A DNA stretch of 64,000 nucleotides from Gastrodia elata (taxonomy: Eukaryota > Streptophyta > Magnoliopsida > Asparagales > Orchidaceae), in assembly GCA_016760335.1 (NCBI GenBank), contig CM028678.1, positions 5,402,501-5,466,500 on the forward strand. Direction: 5' to 3'. How positions within the stretch are numbered: the first letter of the stretch is position 1; every line of letters starts with the position of its first letter. A model generated the notes under the pieces. It saw only the letters and a list, made by a program, of their open reading frames with translations, did not search any database and had not been told where the DNA came from. This document shows positions 13,801 to 28,800 of this stretch, one piece after another. The position numbers and the translations under genes were made by a program.

Positions 13801-16800
13801 GCCACAGGCGCACAAAGTAAGAAAGAGGGTTTTCGAGCGCTTCATCCGGCTCAAAGCCACAAGCAGCCTCCTAGCATTCAATCCTCCTCTCCCTCTCAGC
13901 CGAACACAAAGCTGCTCGCCTCCTCTCCATGTCACGTCCAACCGAGTGATCCCTTCCCCCACTCGAAAGCAACACCGCAAGGCACACGTTGAACTCAATC
14001 GATCACCTCCTCTTGTGAGAAAAAAAAACCACCCCTTCGGTCAAGCGTGATGCACGAGGAAGGTTTGTCAATGCTTTAATCGAGGAAAATATAACTTTCA
14101 ATTGTATGTACTACAACGAACCCGACCTACCCGAACTTCAGTTATAAGCTTATTCAATCATAATTTAATCATTTAATTGATTAATTGAAACATGGATTGA
14201 ATCTTAACCATTTATTTAGGTTGAGTCTCATGGTAGATATCACTTACTAGATTGAAATTTCAAACTTCCAGATCATCAAATTAAAGTGGGGAATTACTAT
14301 TCTTATTTAATGATTACATGCTTTTTTTTCTTGATTATGATTAGTTTTATCATTAGAAATATTATAACTTAGAATTCAATAGGATTACACCCAAGCATCA
14401 TCAACCTATTTTAGATTGATTAAAACTTAAATATCTATTTTCTACATATTAAAATATAGACTAATAAAAAATGATTGATATATTAACAACATAATAATTA
14501 ACAAAGAAAGGAATTTTTCATAGCACAACAAGTTGCACGGCTAATACTAATGATTAGCAAATCTATTACAAATTTATTAGGCCTATGAAAATGAACTTTA
14601 TCAAGTCAAGTCTATAAAACTAGAAATTATTAATATACTAAAATATGGAAGCCCACACTATTATGATGAGGCACATGCTTTATAAAAGTATAGGTGGCAG
14701 AAGCCTATGTAGTATTATTTTCACAATGAAATCTTCCTTGACGATAGGATCCTCCCTTTGGAAGGGTTTCTGACTACAGGTCTACTCAGATGTTCTACAA
14801 GGTATTTTCATCCACAATGCAAGTGATAACAAAATAATCAAACACAAATCAAGTATATCCAAAATCACTCAGCAGCTAGTCTTAGACATTAGCCTTTATT
14901 AATTTTAGCCTTTTTGCATTACAATCCTTAGATTCAAGCATACACTTTCCTTTTCCTTGTTAGTTATAAAATTCAATTTATAATTATCCACTCTAAGTAT
15001 TTTTATTTAATAATTATCAGGTCAGAATTAGTTGGCTGACAAATGCATTAACTTGACTTACACCTGTCACCGGCTCGGTACTTTCGTTTTAGTTTCTTGT
15101 CCATCAATAATCATTTGTCATTGTACTCTTTTAGTGTGATATAAAAAACTTTGAATGTTCTAATTTAAATGTTTTTAGATACTTATATGACTTTTTATGT
15201 TTTTTTGGATGATATTTTGATTTGTTGTGTTCAAATGTTAACTTTATGTTTTTTTGTTGTCCGACCTTTATTTCTCAAATACCTTATCAAACCGACTCGT
15301 GACAAGAGGTATCAGAAAGACCATTCAAATTCTGAAAGATTTTCTCAGGCAGTGTATTTTTGATTTTGGTGAAGGATAAGAAAACATATATCTTTGATTT
15401 TTGCTTACAATAATAGTTTCCAGTCGTGCATTGGAATGACCCCTTAAGATGAATTATATGGTAGAACGTGCAAAACACATCTTTGTTTGGTAGAATTGAG
15501 CGAAAGATGCATTTTAGGTTCAAGACTTAAGGATAAAGCTACATATAAATCAAACTGATAAAGGATAAAATGAAAAGGCTCCAAGACAAGTATAAAAAAT
15601 TACATGGCTTTTCTATTTTGGAGACTTGTCTTTGTTAATGTAGTCCAATGAAGATGTTTCAAGATTCTGCAAGACTGGCAAGCTTAGCCCGAGCTATATT
15701 GGCCCATTTGAGATCTCTGAGAAGGTGGGAAGTGTGCCTACAAATTGATTCTCCTGGATCACAGGCACGACATCTATGATGTTTTTCACATTTCCTCCCT
15801 TTGAAATATCATTTTAGATGAGTCAAAAAGTATCAAGGCAGGCAGGGGGATGCAAGTTCAGCTAGACTTGACCTATGCTATTGAGCCAAAATATTCTTTG
15901 GATAGAAATGTACGTCCATTAAGAAACAAAAGCATTCCATATGTGAAAGTATAATGGAAAATTAGTCTTAAGAAAATGTTACATGAGAAAAGGAAGACAT
16001 CTTGCGCGATTACTACCCATATTTCTTAGAATAAGGTATGATTAACTTTATTTTCATACACAAAATTTTGAGGACAATTTTTGTGAGAGTAGATTGTAAG
16101 TCCTTCATAAAAATTAATTAAAATATAAATTCGAACGTTTCCCTAAATTTCGATCCACCAACTTCCAAAAAATATACAATTTTGCCCCTAACAAGTAATT
16201 TTGTAAAATCATAATTAGGATAAGATCCTCCCTTTGAAAGGGGCTCTCCCCACAAGTCCATTAGGTGATAGGTAGCCCAATTATTCTATGGGGCATTTTC
16301 ATACATGATGCAAGTGATAATAAAATAATTAAATGAATATCATGTATATATAAAATCATCAATTATGTTGAATGCAACTATCTAGCAATATAATTATTTC
16401 TTCCAGATAGAATATCACTTTACTCACCTGCTAATCTTTGACATTATCCTTAATGATTTTTAGTCTGCCTACATTGCAATCATTAGATTCATGCATATAT
16501 TTTTTTCCTTGTTAATGATTAAATATAATTTAAAATTACCCACTCTAAGTAATTTTAGTAAATTTTTTTTCATGCCAGAATTAGATGGCTGACAAATACA
16601 GACTTAACTTGCACTTGTGACCGTGTTGGGTACTTTCGTTTTAGTTTTTTTTCCATCATTTCTCTTTTATGTAATTGTACTACTTTGAATGTTCTAATTT
16701 CATATGTTTTTGAATACTTAGTTGGCTCTTTATGCTTTTGGATGCTATTTTGATTTGGTTTGGCTGTGTTCAACTGCTAAATTTATGTTTTTTATCCGAC

Positions 16801-19800
16801 CATTATTTCCCGTGCTTATCGGGATTTAAGGTGATAGTTCAATAATTTTGTGGAGGGAATTATCACGGCCTACACAATTTCTTCTTGCTTTTCCAAAGGT
16901 TAAGCCAAATAATACGACATGCTACAATAGTGGTTATAGAGCCCATCTTTCATGGCGTGAAATACTATCATATTTAGGAGCTTTGAAGAGGTGATTGGAC
17001 TCACCTATTGAATAATTTATCTTGATAGATTTGGAGCTAAAGAGATAATTTAACCAATCAATAAGTTAATTACTTATTATTTCACCATGATTTCCTCTCT
17101 CTTGACAATTCAAATTTCCAAGATGAGGTTACACCACTCTGATGACGAGATAAAAACCACCTAAAGATGCCCAACTAAACCATATAAACAATTAAAGTCA
17201 TTCAAAATGGATTAAACTAACCCTTTAGAATAATGATAAACTGCATTTCTGCATTCAAGGAAATGCAACAATATTAAATTCTCAGAAGCTAATACACCAA
17301 AAACAACAACACTAAGCCTTAGAATCACTAGGTGGGTCGCCTACAAGAATCCTTTGTTCCCATTGTTTACAATTATATAGAATCCCCTTCCTAAGTTCCA
17401 GATAAAAAGGATTCTTTCTAATGGTTTGTTCTCATATCTTTTTAGGTCTTCCCCTTCCTCTTTTGACATCTACAAAATTGATACACTCAATTTTTCTAAT
17501 AGGGGCATCAAATGATCAATACTTAATATGTCCAATTCATCTAAGATGATATTTTGTAATCTAAACCACTATTGAAGCCAACCCAATCTTGCTACGAATG
17601 AACTCATTTCTCATTATATCCTTTCAAGTATATCCACTCATCACCTTAGCATCCTCATCTCTGTAACACTTATTTTATTAGTAAGCTTCTTCTTTGTTGG
17701 TCAACACTTAGTCCCAAATAACATAACAAGTCGTATAGATGCTTTATAAAATTTTCTTTTAATATTGAGTGAGATTTTTAAAAATCGCACAATACTCTAG
17801 AAGTGCTCCACCATTTCATCCAACCAACTTGAATCCTATTAATCAAATTGCACTTTATATCACCATTATTTTAAATAATTGAACTAAGGTATTTGAGCAT
17901 CTAGCTCTTCTTGATCACATGCTCCTCAATAGCTATGTGATTGAGATTATGGCTTCTATTATTATTAAACACACTTCATATATTCAATTTTAGATCCATT
18001 TAGACAAAAACCTTTAAATTCTAAAGTAATCCTCCACAACTCAAATTTTTCTTTAACTCCATCCCGTGTCTTAGTAACTAACAGAATGTTATCTACATAT
18101 AACGTGACTAAGGAACCTCTTGAATGCGTTAATAAGAATATCTATAATTAAAGTAAAGAGATATGGATTCAGAGCAGAACTTTGATGTAATTCATTAGTA
18201 ACAAGACAAACCAGCTTGCTATTAAACACATGTTACATCTTCCCATTATACATATATTTAATAGCATCAATATATGTAGCAAATTTTTTTTTTCTCTCAA
18301 GAACTCTTCAAAGAACTTCTCTTAATAAACTATCATAAGCCATGTCAAGATCAATAAGAAGAAAATAAAAATCTTCTTGCCTTTCTCTAAATTTCTCCAT
18401 TAAATCTCTTAGTAAATCTATGACTTTCATGGAAGATTTACCTAGCATAAAATTTTGCAATATATGAGTATCCCTCTGTAGTCTGTATTCAATCATATTG
18501 CTTTTGAGATATATGATTTTACCTTTCTCTCATCAACTTTACTCTCCTAAAACTTAGTCTTAAGCATCACCTTAATTATGATAATATACATGATAATAAC
18601 CATCCACTCATATGATATCTTTTAGTCTTCAAAATAATATTAAATAACTTCAAAAGCCAAAAAAATCCTCACCCTAATAATTGCACACATTTATAGGGAT
18701 GTGATCAAATCCTATTGCATTTTTATTCTTCATTCTCTTTAAAGAATTCCAAATCTTAACTTTACTAAACTATCACATGAAAATGTAATTGATATTATTT
18801 CAAAACATTTTAACTCACTCAATTTAACCTTCATTAAAAAGTTTAAAAAATAACACACCATCTTTATCGATCATCTTCATCTCTATAATTTTTTCTATCA
18901 TCTTTGATATATTTTACTTAATCAAATACTTGGTTCTCTTACGACTTAGCTAGTTTAAGTTATATATGTGTCTCTTTTTTAATAGTTTTTATTATATTAT
19001 ATAAATTGTCAAATACAACAATCTTACATCGCAAACTGCAAATTTGGAATCACGGCAAGACTTTACATTTCTTAAAAATTTTATCGATCTTATGTTTAAA
19101 CTTTGCTTTACAGCATACCTTTTTTAATCTTTACAAGAACATCTTGTTTCACCACTATACATCTTTATTAATTGTGCTCTTACTAGTTAAAAAGTCAAAA
19201 ACTTTATTAAAATCTATTAATTTGTTTAGATGCTTGATAACTATTGTTAAGATGATAGATATTTATATATGGCTATAATTGTTTAAATTCGAAATCCATT
19301 ACTTTTGCCATATTACTTTTGTTTCTCAATTCTTAAATGGGCCAAGTCGGGATAAATACCACCAAAATCTGTCAGCTTGGTTTTAAGAAAAACATTCTTG
19401 CCTGCTATACGAAATTAAATGTCAAGAAGCATAAAGCTAAAGTTCAAATAAAGACAAAACTTGCCTCCAAAACAATAATTCAGCATTTATTTTGCTTAAA
19501 TGAGAAATTCCACAACCATTGCTTAAAAGAGAATGCAACTAGCAGCACCACAAGAATCTATTTGCAGTGCATGACGTTAAGCAAATTAATTTTGCTACTT
19601 TACATTCTCATAACAAACAATGAGTTGAAAGTAGAGCTAAAATTAATCATTGAACAATTTCATACATACCACAGAAAAAAAAATTTTATATATTAAACCC
19701 CAATCATACACTATTTTTATTTTCAATAATTAAGAGATGCTAAATTAGATGATTATTTGTAGCATTAATAAAGATTCGAGTGGTAGTTTAGAATATTACA

Positions 19801-22800
19801 GAATAGGGCTCTAAATATAAATAAAAAAAATTTCCACCGTATGTATGAAATTTCTCATTTCTATTATTGCAATAAATTTAATTTTAAATTTATTTTTAAC
19901 TTATTATATTACCATCATCAATATGTTCCCCACTAATATGAATTGACTTGATCTTGTACATGGAATTCATCAACAAATATACATACTTAGCAATCTATAG
20001 GCATGTAAGAACTCAGGTGATTTTAGCACCCAAAGTTTAATGCAGGAAAAATCATTTTTACAGACCTGTGGCGAATATATTCTGACAATGCAGCAGCAGC
20101 AGCTTCCCTCTGTAACTTTTGGCGCCTCTTCAAAGCCTTGCTTAAAATCATACATATAGGTTGGATCTGTATTATTTTAGCAAGAATTTATAATCAGAAC
20201 ATAAACATTACCAACTTAGCACTAGGAAATATAATCAAAATATTAATTCCATTAATTAGGCAAACTTTCAACGACCATGAACATTTGAAAAAAAAAAAAG
20301 CATCATGTCATATGACATGCTGGCTAGGAGGAACAAGCTCAATTTTTTATTTGGTCTCTAAAGGCCTCCCATTCAAGTTTCAATGCAATTTAAAAATCCA
20401 TCACCTTCGCTTTCTTATTCAGACTCTAGCGGCAAGACGAGTCTCAATTCAAGCACCAGCTCCAATTGCCAACTATAAATCTTTAGGCGTGGGTAAAAGA
20501 GTTGAGGGCTAGTACAAGGTAAATGGGATGTGGTCAGAGACTTTGTGTTAAAGAAAACAGAGGCTGTGGAAGTCGGAGCAATGATACTGTGCACAAAGGA
20601 GAGGAAATAAAGTTGTTAAATAGTTGAGATGGAGAGGTTTCAAGGACTAAACTGCTGAGGAGGAAGAAGGGGAAAAAAGAGACAAAAGGAGACCAATGCA
20701 ATTTCTCATTCATCAAGAGCTTGTCATGACAGTTACAATTGTTTCATATAAAGATTACATTTTATTCAAAATTAAGAAAATATAAAAGAATAAAGAAAGA
20801 AATAGTTAGTTCCAAAGAGAAGCAAGTAATACTACTTCTTAATATAAGTGTTTATTATATTAAGAGAGCAGAATAGGTGCAAAAATTAAAATTTTGACCG
20901 AAAAATAAAATTTTGACCGAAAATAAAATTTTAAGAAATTTATATTACTTAAACAATTTTATAAATCATTTTAATTCTAATTAACTTTAACCCCAATTAT
21001 TAAGATCAGAATATGCAGTTACAATACAATGAAAACCAAATTATAAAAGGTACAAAGCTTATAAAATGAATGTAACGTGTCTATACTATTTCATTTTATA
21101 TTATAAATAACTTTTATGTATTAAAGCTGCCTTAAAATCCCATTTCATTTTACGGCTTATGAAAATTTACAAGAAATTTAAGTACATTTCATCCTTTGTA
21201 ATATTTAAATTAGAAATTAACTCATTTATTTCAAGAATTTTAATTTCATATGTTTTACAAAATAAACATGTATTTAATTGTTCTTTCCATAGCTTGCTGC
21301 TATTTAAAGTTATAATAGTCTCATTCAGTCAAAAGTCATCTTATTTAATCTTTTTGAGGTAAACATGGCATGAATTAAATGTAGAGAAAATGGATATATT
21401 AGCAAAACAAACTGCATTTTGTGTTTTGATACAAAAGTAAAAATGAAAAAGAGATTGAAAAGTATACAACGTTGTTTATTAAAATATGTTTATGAGATGA
21501 AAACTCATGGTTAGTAAGTTGTTTTTTTATTAGAATGTATTCTCATTGTATGATTAAAAAAATGACAATTTACATCATCGATCTTCGCTCCCGCCTCAGC
21601 ACTCCAAACAACAGATCGAGTTGTGCTAAGAGTGGTATCAAAGTAAAATTATAGTTGAAAAGAGCCATTAGAATGATGATTAATCAAAATTTGAATTTTC
21701 AAAAGGTTTAAATGGTATGATTATAGTTTTGAGTTAATGTAATATAAATGGTGTGGGTATATATATGTATGGCAATTTCTTTTCAAGTGCAAAACTTCAA
21801 TACATGAGATACCGGTTTGTGCGGGTTCGAACCTCTCTATGCTGGTCAGAGCTGGTCCGCATAATGGGTCTGATTCATGGGGTTCCACGGCCCACCAGGG
21901 CCCCTCCACCTCCTTGAGATGGTGCCCCCCCCCCGACCCATTGGCAGAAGGCCAACATCGATGCTTTCTGTAGATATCAGAACCTGTTGCTTTTGGTGGA
22001 GTTGTGGTCCGCGACTCAGGAGGCCACTTGCTCGCTGCTGCAGGAGCCCGTTTACAGGCCATGTCTCCTCTCCAAGCTGAGATGCAGGTGGTTACCATTC
22101 TACGCCAGGCCCTCCTGCCCAGAGACGTTGATACTGAGGGAATCATCATTGAGGGCGACTGTCTTGGAGCGATTCAAAGGCTCCAATGTCACTGGGGGAG
22201 GACTCTCCGTTCATGAGGCGGAGAGCGTGACGTTGGCCACCTTGCTTTCTTGCTAGATTTTTCTCGCGTTATTTTTGTTCACCGTTCGTTTGATGCAAAT
22301 CAGGAGGTGGATTTCGGTTCCATGTTAGCCCGATAGAGCGATTTTTCTTTTGATAGGGGAGATGTGCTTCCCAGGAGGCTTTTAGACCTTATCGCTGAGG
22401 AAACCATAAAGTTTGATCCCAATTGATGATGTACTGATGCTTTTATTTATTTATGCATAGGCTACGACTGTCTTTCATGAAGATACCGGTTCACAACCTT
22501 GCTTAAATATAGATAGATCTCATATTAAAGTTGTACAAGAGTCAACTAAGGATCCTTCTAATATTTGAAGTTACTTCAAGACTTTAGACCTACATGTTTT
22601 CTGAGGATGCAAGAGCCGTTAGAATTAGAAGAAAGATTATAGGGAATTTTGAGAAAAATTGACTCCTACAGTATAGTTCTTCCATCAGGCTCAGAAGACT
22701 TCCAAATTTATAATAAGAGCATCAAAGACAAGTAGATGGAATCAGCCACCAAGATTAGTGTGCCGAAAGAACCTGCTATACTTTTCACTTTCCACCACAA

Positions 22801-25800
22801 AAACAAATAAGCAATTCTCCTTTTTAATTAATCCCTTATAACCATATCGTTTAAATTAAAAATAATGTTGATCAATATATAATCAGGTAATGCAATATAA
22901 TACCATTACCTGCAACCACAAAAATTCAAAAGACAATGTTCAAGACTAATTTGGATCAAAATGTAATAATAAATCATAGATTCTCTTGCAATTTAAATTT
23001 TGTTAACTTGGTCATCATATTTATAATTTTTAATTCTACATTCTTCATTTATATTGATCAATATTACACTACTTCATTCATCCCCTAGGTATACTTAATA
23101 GTTTTTTTTTTAAATAGATTTTATGTGAACCAAGCTTTCCATTAAAAACGTGTTCAAGAGAAGAGCATGCTAAGGTGGATGAGCAAGTACTCTAAAGGAT
23201 AGAGATATTGTCAAAATATTCCATCTACTATTTTAGTTTTTCCATTTTAATCCCATATTATTAAATATGCCCATTTTAGTCGTTAACTATTAACTATGTC
23301 TAATTAACTCCAACAACTACTCATTTAAGATCAATTTTACTCCTAAATTTTTATTTCTTAGAACAAAATTGAGCTTAAGATAAATAGTTGTGAGACTAAT
23401 TTGAACAAATTAAAATAGTCAATGGACTTAATTGAACAAATTAATTAGTTCAGGACTAAATTGGCCAAATTAAAATAGTTGAAATACTATCTTAGCAAAA
23501 TTCCCTAGAATGATAGAATGAAAAATGAGTTCATTCCCTAAATTTTTATTTCTTAGAATAAAATTGAGCTTTAAATAAATAGTTGTGGGACTAATTTGAA
23601 CAAATTAAAATATTCAATGGACATAATTGAACAAATTGATTAGTCTAGGATTAAATTGGCTAAATTAAAATAATCGAGGGACTATTTTAGCAAATTTTCC
23701 CAGAAGGATAGAATGAAAATGAGTTCATTCATATCAAGGTTGGAGTGGCTCCAATAGTAAATTAGATTAGAGAATGTCGTCTTATATGGTTTGGGAGTAT
23801 TAAGCATAGACCTCAATACCCTTGTTAAAATAATTGAGTACTGAATTTTGCTGATGTTAAAAGAGGAAAAGAAAAACAAAAAAAAACATGGATAAAAACC
23901 ATAAGAAAGGATCTTTTTTTAGAACTTAGATGAGGGGTTTCTATTTGATGGTACCATAAAAACAACAAATTCATGTCACCAATCTTACTTAGTGGGGCTA
24001 AGGCTTAGTGTTGTTGAACATGGCTTTCCCATAGCAAATAGGTCATTGTTATTTAGATCAAGGTTTTAAGACTTCTAATTGTTGGCAAGTGCTTGTAGTT
24101 AATTATTCATCCATTTTTTAAATGAGCACTCTTAATTAAGAAGTTGATTAAAGCTTAAAATTGATTTGAGATCGAACAAGCATGATGCGATGTAGACCCA
24201 ATCAAGATTCGACAATTGGATTATACTATACTAGCATATGATTTGCAAATGTTTGATGGCAATGAGAGACAACATTAATACATTATGGTAATCAATCCTA
24301 TGTTATCTTATCATAAATATCTTGAGTGGGATGGTTATAATGTATTAAAGACCTTTCTCCTTCAGTTAATGGCCTAGAAGAAAGTTGGTTGTACCACATC
24401 AACTAATTAGTTCAGGGGTTTGAAGCATTACTAGTTAAGGTTTAGAGGGTCTAAATATGACTAATAAAGATTTGATGATATGACATAACAACATAGTCGG
24501 TCAAGAATCTCAACTAAAATTATAGAGAAGCCTAAAATTTGTAAGATCAATAGTGTATATTCAATGGTTTTGGCATAAATTGGTGGGCTTGTTAACAATA
24601 TTTCTGATCAATTTTAATTTATGTTGAGGTTTGCATCCCTTTAAAAGCCCAAGTTATTTTATTTAGCAGAAATAACAATATTTAAAAATCCTGAATGACA
24701 AACTTACGGTCTTGCATTTTTTGACAAGGTGGCACATGGCATGTTTGTTGATTGATCGATCAAAATATGCATTATAATATAGTATCATTTTTTAGATTAA
24801 TTAGGGGTTGACTTATAACATAATTAACTTTAGCCCACTCAAACCTTATATACATAATAACATACCAATTACACGTATCATGTATAAAGCCTATTGAGAC
24901 TGATTGATTCTAGTTGGTTCTAGTATATTCTAAGTGTTGCTAGTATATTCTAGGTGATTCTAATATATTCTAAGTATAGTATATTTTAGTTGGTTATAGT
25001 ATATTCTAATTGGTTCAAGTATATTCTTGGTGGTTCTAGTATATTCTAGTTGGTTCTAGTATATTCTATGTGATTCTATTATATTCTATATACTAACTAT
25101 ATATACACCTCTTGTAACTACATCAAGAGACATGAAATAAAACACTTTTTTAATGATAATCTCTTCATTTCCGCTCTCGCTCGACACCCTCTCCATATTT
25201 CTACATGGTATTAGAGCAACCTCCTTTGCTGCTCTCCCTTCCTCCTCAACCCTAATTCTTAATCCCAGTTCAGAGTTCGACACATTCTTCACCGATCCAG
25301 ACCACGGGCATTCCTCATCGCTTCGAAGAACCGATGAGATCTAGAACAACGTCTCCCTCTTCGCCGATCAACGTCTCACGTATCTGATTTGAAGAAACGA
25401 AGAGAAGTTCCAGTGCCCTAATCCTCCCTCAGGACTGACCCCGCATTCAGAGTGATTTTGCCTCCGCATCGGCCTCTCTCTCCCAACACGTCTCCGACGC
25501 TGAATTCCTTCTCCAGTCTCTAAATATATTATCCCATGGAATCCACAAATGTCAGTCCCCAATCCAGTGCTACTGAATTCAAAGATCTAAAATTCCTAAT
25601 GTGCATTATCAAAAATATCATCTATACTCCACTTACACCAGATAACTATCCCATATGAAAAGCTTAAGTACTTCAGCCCTTCAACACTAATCACCTTCAT
25701 GGACATCTCGATGAATTCGATCTGGAACCGCATTCTACTAGTCCCGATTACAAATCATAGTTCTCAATTGATTAGAACCTTATAGCAGCCCTATACTCTA

Positions 25801-28800
25801 TCATCTCACCCTCTATCCTACCCTACATTCTTGAAGCAGTCACATGCACTGATGTATGGACCGTACTAGCCAAACGTCTTCAATTAACAAATCATTCTCG
25901 AGTTATCCAACTAAAGAACAAACTCCACAACATATCTGTAACGACCCGAGGTCGTTACTTAGCAAATTAGGTCAAAATCCAAACTTGAAAATAAGGAACC
26001 CGGAGAATTTTGAATTAGGGCAAACAAAAATACCTCTAGATAGAAATAAAAATTTTGGATCAAAGTGCCCTAGTTTGAGAGAAATCCGGATGACGAAAAC
26101 TCCTATCTTATTTTTCTGAACTTTTTAAAATCAAATAAATCAAGAACACTGAAATTCATGTCCGAATTCATCGATTTTTGTGTCATCGTGTTAAGAACAT
26201 TGTTTTACAAACTCCACAACATATCTGTAACGACCCGAGGTCGTTACTTAGCAAATTAGGTCAAAATCCCAACTTGAAAATAAGGAACTCGGAGAATTTT
26301 GAATTCGAGCAAACAAAAATACCTCTAGATAGAAATAAAATTTTTGGATCAAAGTGCCCTAGTTTGAGAGGAATCCGGATGACGAAAACTCCTATCTTAT
26401 TTTTCTGAACTTTTTAAAATCAAATAAATCAAGAACACTGAAATTCATGTCCGAATTCATCGATTTTTGTGTCATCGTGTTAAGAACATTGTTTAAAAGC
26501 TTCTCATGAAGTTTCATCAATTTTGGATAGTCGGTTTAACCTAAATTAATTTTTGAAGTTTAAAACTTCAGAAATTAATATAAAATAAAATATTTGTCCA
26601 AATCAAAATTTTTTGGCGCAAGGGTGTTCATTACATCATAACACACCTCGGTGTCAAGTTCCGTTGTATTTGGACGCCAAACGATGAAAAAATACGAAAA
26701 ATTTAACTTTAAGTAAATTTTCAAATTTTCCTTAAGTTTTCTTCTTTCCCCCTTCCTCCCCTCTGAATTTTCGCCATTCCCTTCGCCTCCTAAGCGCAGG
26801 CAGCGCCTGTTAAGCACATAGGAGGGCCCCACTTGACCTTTCCTCTTCCCCTTCTCCCCCCCTCCCTTCCTCTACTTAAACCTCCTCACCCCCTCTTTCC
26901 CTCAAGCTAACTCTCCTCCTCAGCCCCCTCATGCTGCTGCCAGTCCCTCTCTCAGCCAGCCGCCAGCCCTGGCAGCCACACCGGCCACCTCAGCAGCCAT
27001 CCCGATAACACATTTGGACCCCCCAACCCAACCAGCTCCTTTCCCGGCTCTCCAAAACAGCAACAGCCCTCCTCACCCCTCTCAAACCCCTCCCAATAGC
27101 AGCAGCTCTCATCTTGCCGGCCACCATTTCGTCCACCTCCTGCAGCCGTCCGGCCTCCCTCAGCCTCCGACAATACTATCCTAGGTAAGAGGAGAGAAAA
27201 ATGACGTAGAAACGATGAGATTTTACTATTATGTATTTCATTTTTATATACTTATTATTTTATTATTAATATGATAAGATTAGACATTCACACTATTCCT
27301 ATTGTCATTAATCAATAATGATAATGGTACGTGTATTATAAAATGACCACGATCTCTATTTTTGTCAATTTAAAATTCTGTTATTTCCCTTCATTTTCAT
27401 TTCGTCTTTTACTATCATATATTATTATTATTATCTTTAAATAAAGATAATAATAACGCTATTGCTACCTTCAATAACAAATATGCTGCATGGAGAGTGA
27501 AAAAAAAAATAATGGAAAAAGATATAATAAATACTTATAAAAATACAACATAAACTAAAAAGCTAATATCTAAATCTAAATATAGATCTAAAGGTTGAAC
27601 TGTCAAACTTTGGATCTTAAAAAATAAAGGTACCCAGTATATGACATGTATTACTTTTTATAATTTATTGCTGCTTAGTTTCGCTTATTTGCTTTCAGCT
27701 AAATTCATTTGAAGCTTGGTTGGTTGTTCGGAACCAATGTGATAATATTCGTGAGTTATTACTAGAAAAAAAAATATCGGTAATAACATTCGTGGCTAGT
27801 TATTAGAAAAATGACATCAGTAATATTATTCGTGGGTTTTTACTGGAAAAAAGATATTGGTAACAACATTCGGGAGTTATTACTAAAAAAAGGCATCAAT
27901 AATAATATTCGTGGCTAGTTACTGGAAAAATGATATCAGTAACAACATTCGTGGATTGTTACAAGAAAAACGATATCAGTAACAACATTCGTGGCGGGTT
28001 ACTGGAAAAATAACATCAATAACCTGCATCTTTGTGCTAATATTTTTTTTGCAGGAAATTATTTATTTCGTTTGTGCTGTTACCTTACTTTTCCTGCATT
28101 ATTATCCTTATTTACGCTAATCGCATTTTTGCTTTTATAAAAATGTAATATTATTTTATTTGCTGTGGTACTTAGAGTATTCTCCAATTACTAAGAATTC
28201 CAATCCAGGTTAGGTACTTCTGAAGGAGTTCAAGGAAAAACTTTAAAAACACAAATTATCAAACTGCCGATGGATCTACGACGGCGCTACTTTAACTTTT
28301 TATCTCTTTTTTTTTCTTTTGTTGAACAATGTTCGTCATGTACGATGAAGATATTTTTTTTTGTAATATGTAATTTTGAAATGAATGAGAAATATCATTG
28401 GCTTTTGTATGTATGTTTCATCTTCTCTCAAATTGCTCAATATGATCTTGCGGTAGATTACCACCCGAATGTCGGGACATCACAATATCTATGAAAGACC
28501 AATCTATGAACGACTACATTTTAGAAATCAAAGCCATTGCGGACAAAATCACCAGTCGGATCCAAAGTTGACGAAGATGTTATCCTCTACACGCTTAATG
28601 TACTCCCCTCATCTTATCAAGCATTCAAGACCTCCATTCGAACCAAGTTGACGCCAATAAGCTTGGACGACATCTACCCTCTTCTTTGCAATGAAGAAAT
28701 CAACATTCAACAAAGAACTTCAACTCGATCACTCTCCGCCGATACACAACCCCAACAATCATCTCTCATTATTCTCCGGTAGCTTCCAGGAAGGAACAGT

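Larger units (their letters stand above)
13628..16830 (+). mobile_element. Gypsy-E, decayed Ty3/Gypsy retrotransposon with only the pol 3' end left
   Basis: Two related LTRs (13628-15304; 16095 to about 16830) enclose an interior of 790 bp that retains only the end of the polyprotein. A primer site (GGTATCAGA) follows the first LTR. A purine-rich tract (TTGAGGACAATTTTTGTGAG) precedes the second. Antisense to SGR6. Its position in an intron next to exon 16 has not affected the open exon. Confidence 0.78.

Noticed and set aside
13765..14050. Overlapping frames on both strands near 13.8-14.0 kb
   Set aside because: GC-rich leader of the Gypsy-E LTR. The frames overlap in several phases and the second LTR lacks this part.
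20534..20716. Minus-strand peptide with hydrophobic run (FPFFLLSSLVL)
   Set aside because: Short, no conservation visible, no splice or start context, and lies in an intron in the sense direction without an in-frame link to SGR6.
22610..22800. Helical-looking peptide that might be an extra SGR6 exon
   Set aside because: It is on the opposite strand to SGR6, has stops, and the exon 14-15 junction is already complete without it.
25856..26408. Two nearly identical peptides (NDPRSLLSKLGQNPNLKIRN) suggesting a duplicated small gene
   Set aside because: The frame runs from the Copia gag junction into the LTR start and is repeated only because of the 289-bp duplication.
27740..28030. Regular repeat-spacer pattern resembling a CRISPR array or microRNA cluster
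   Set aside because: Units diverge freely, spacers are themselves repeats, the array lies in an LTR, and this is a plant nuclear genome. Interpreted as a hairpin minisatellite.
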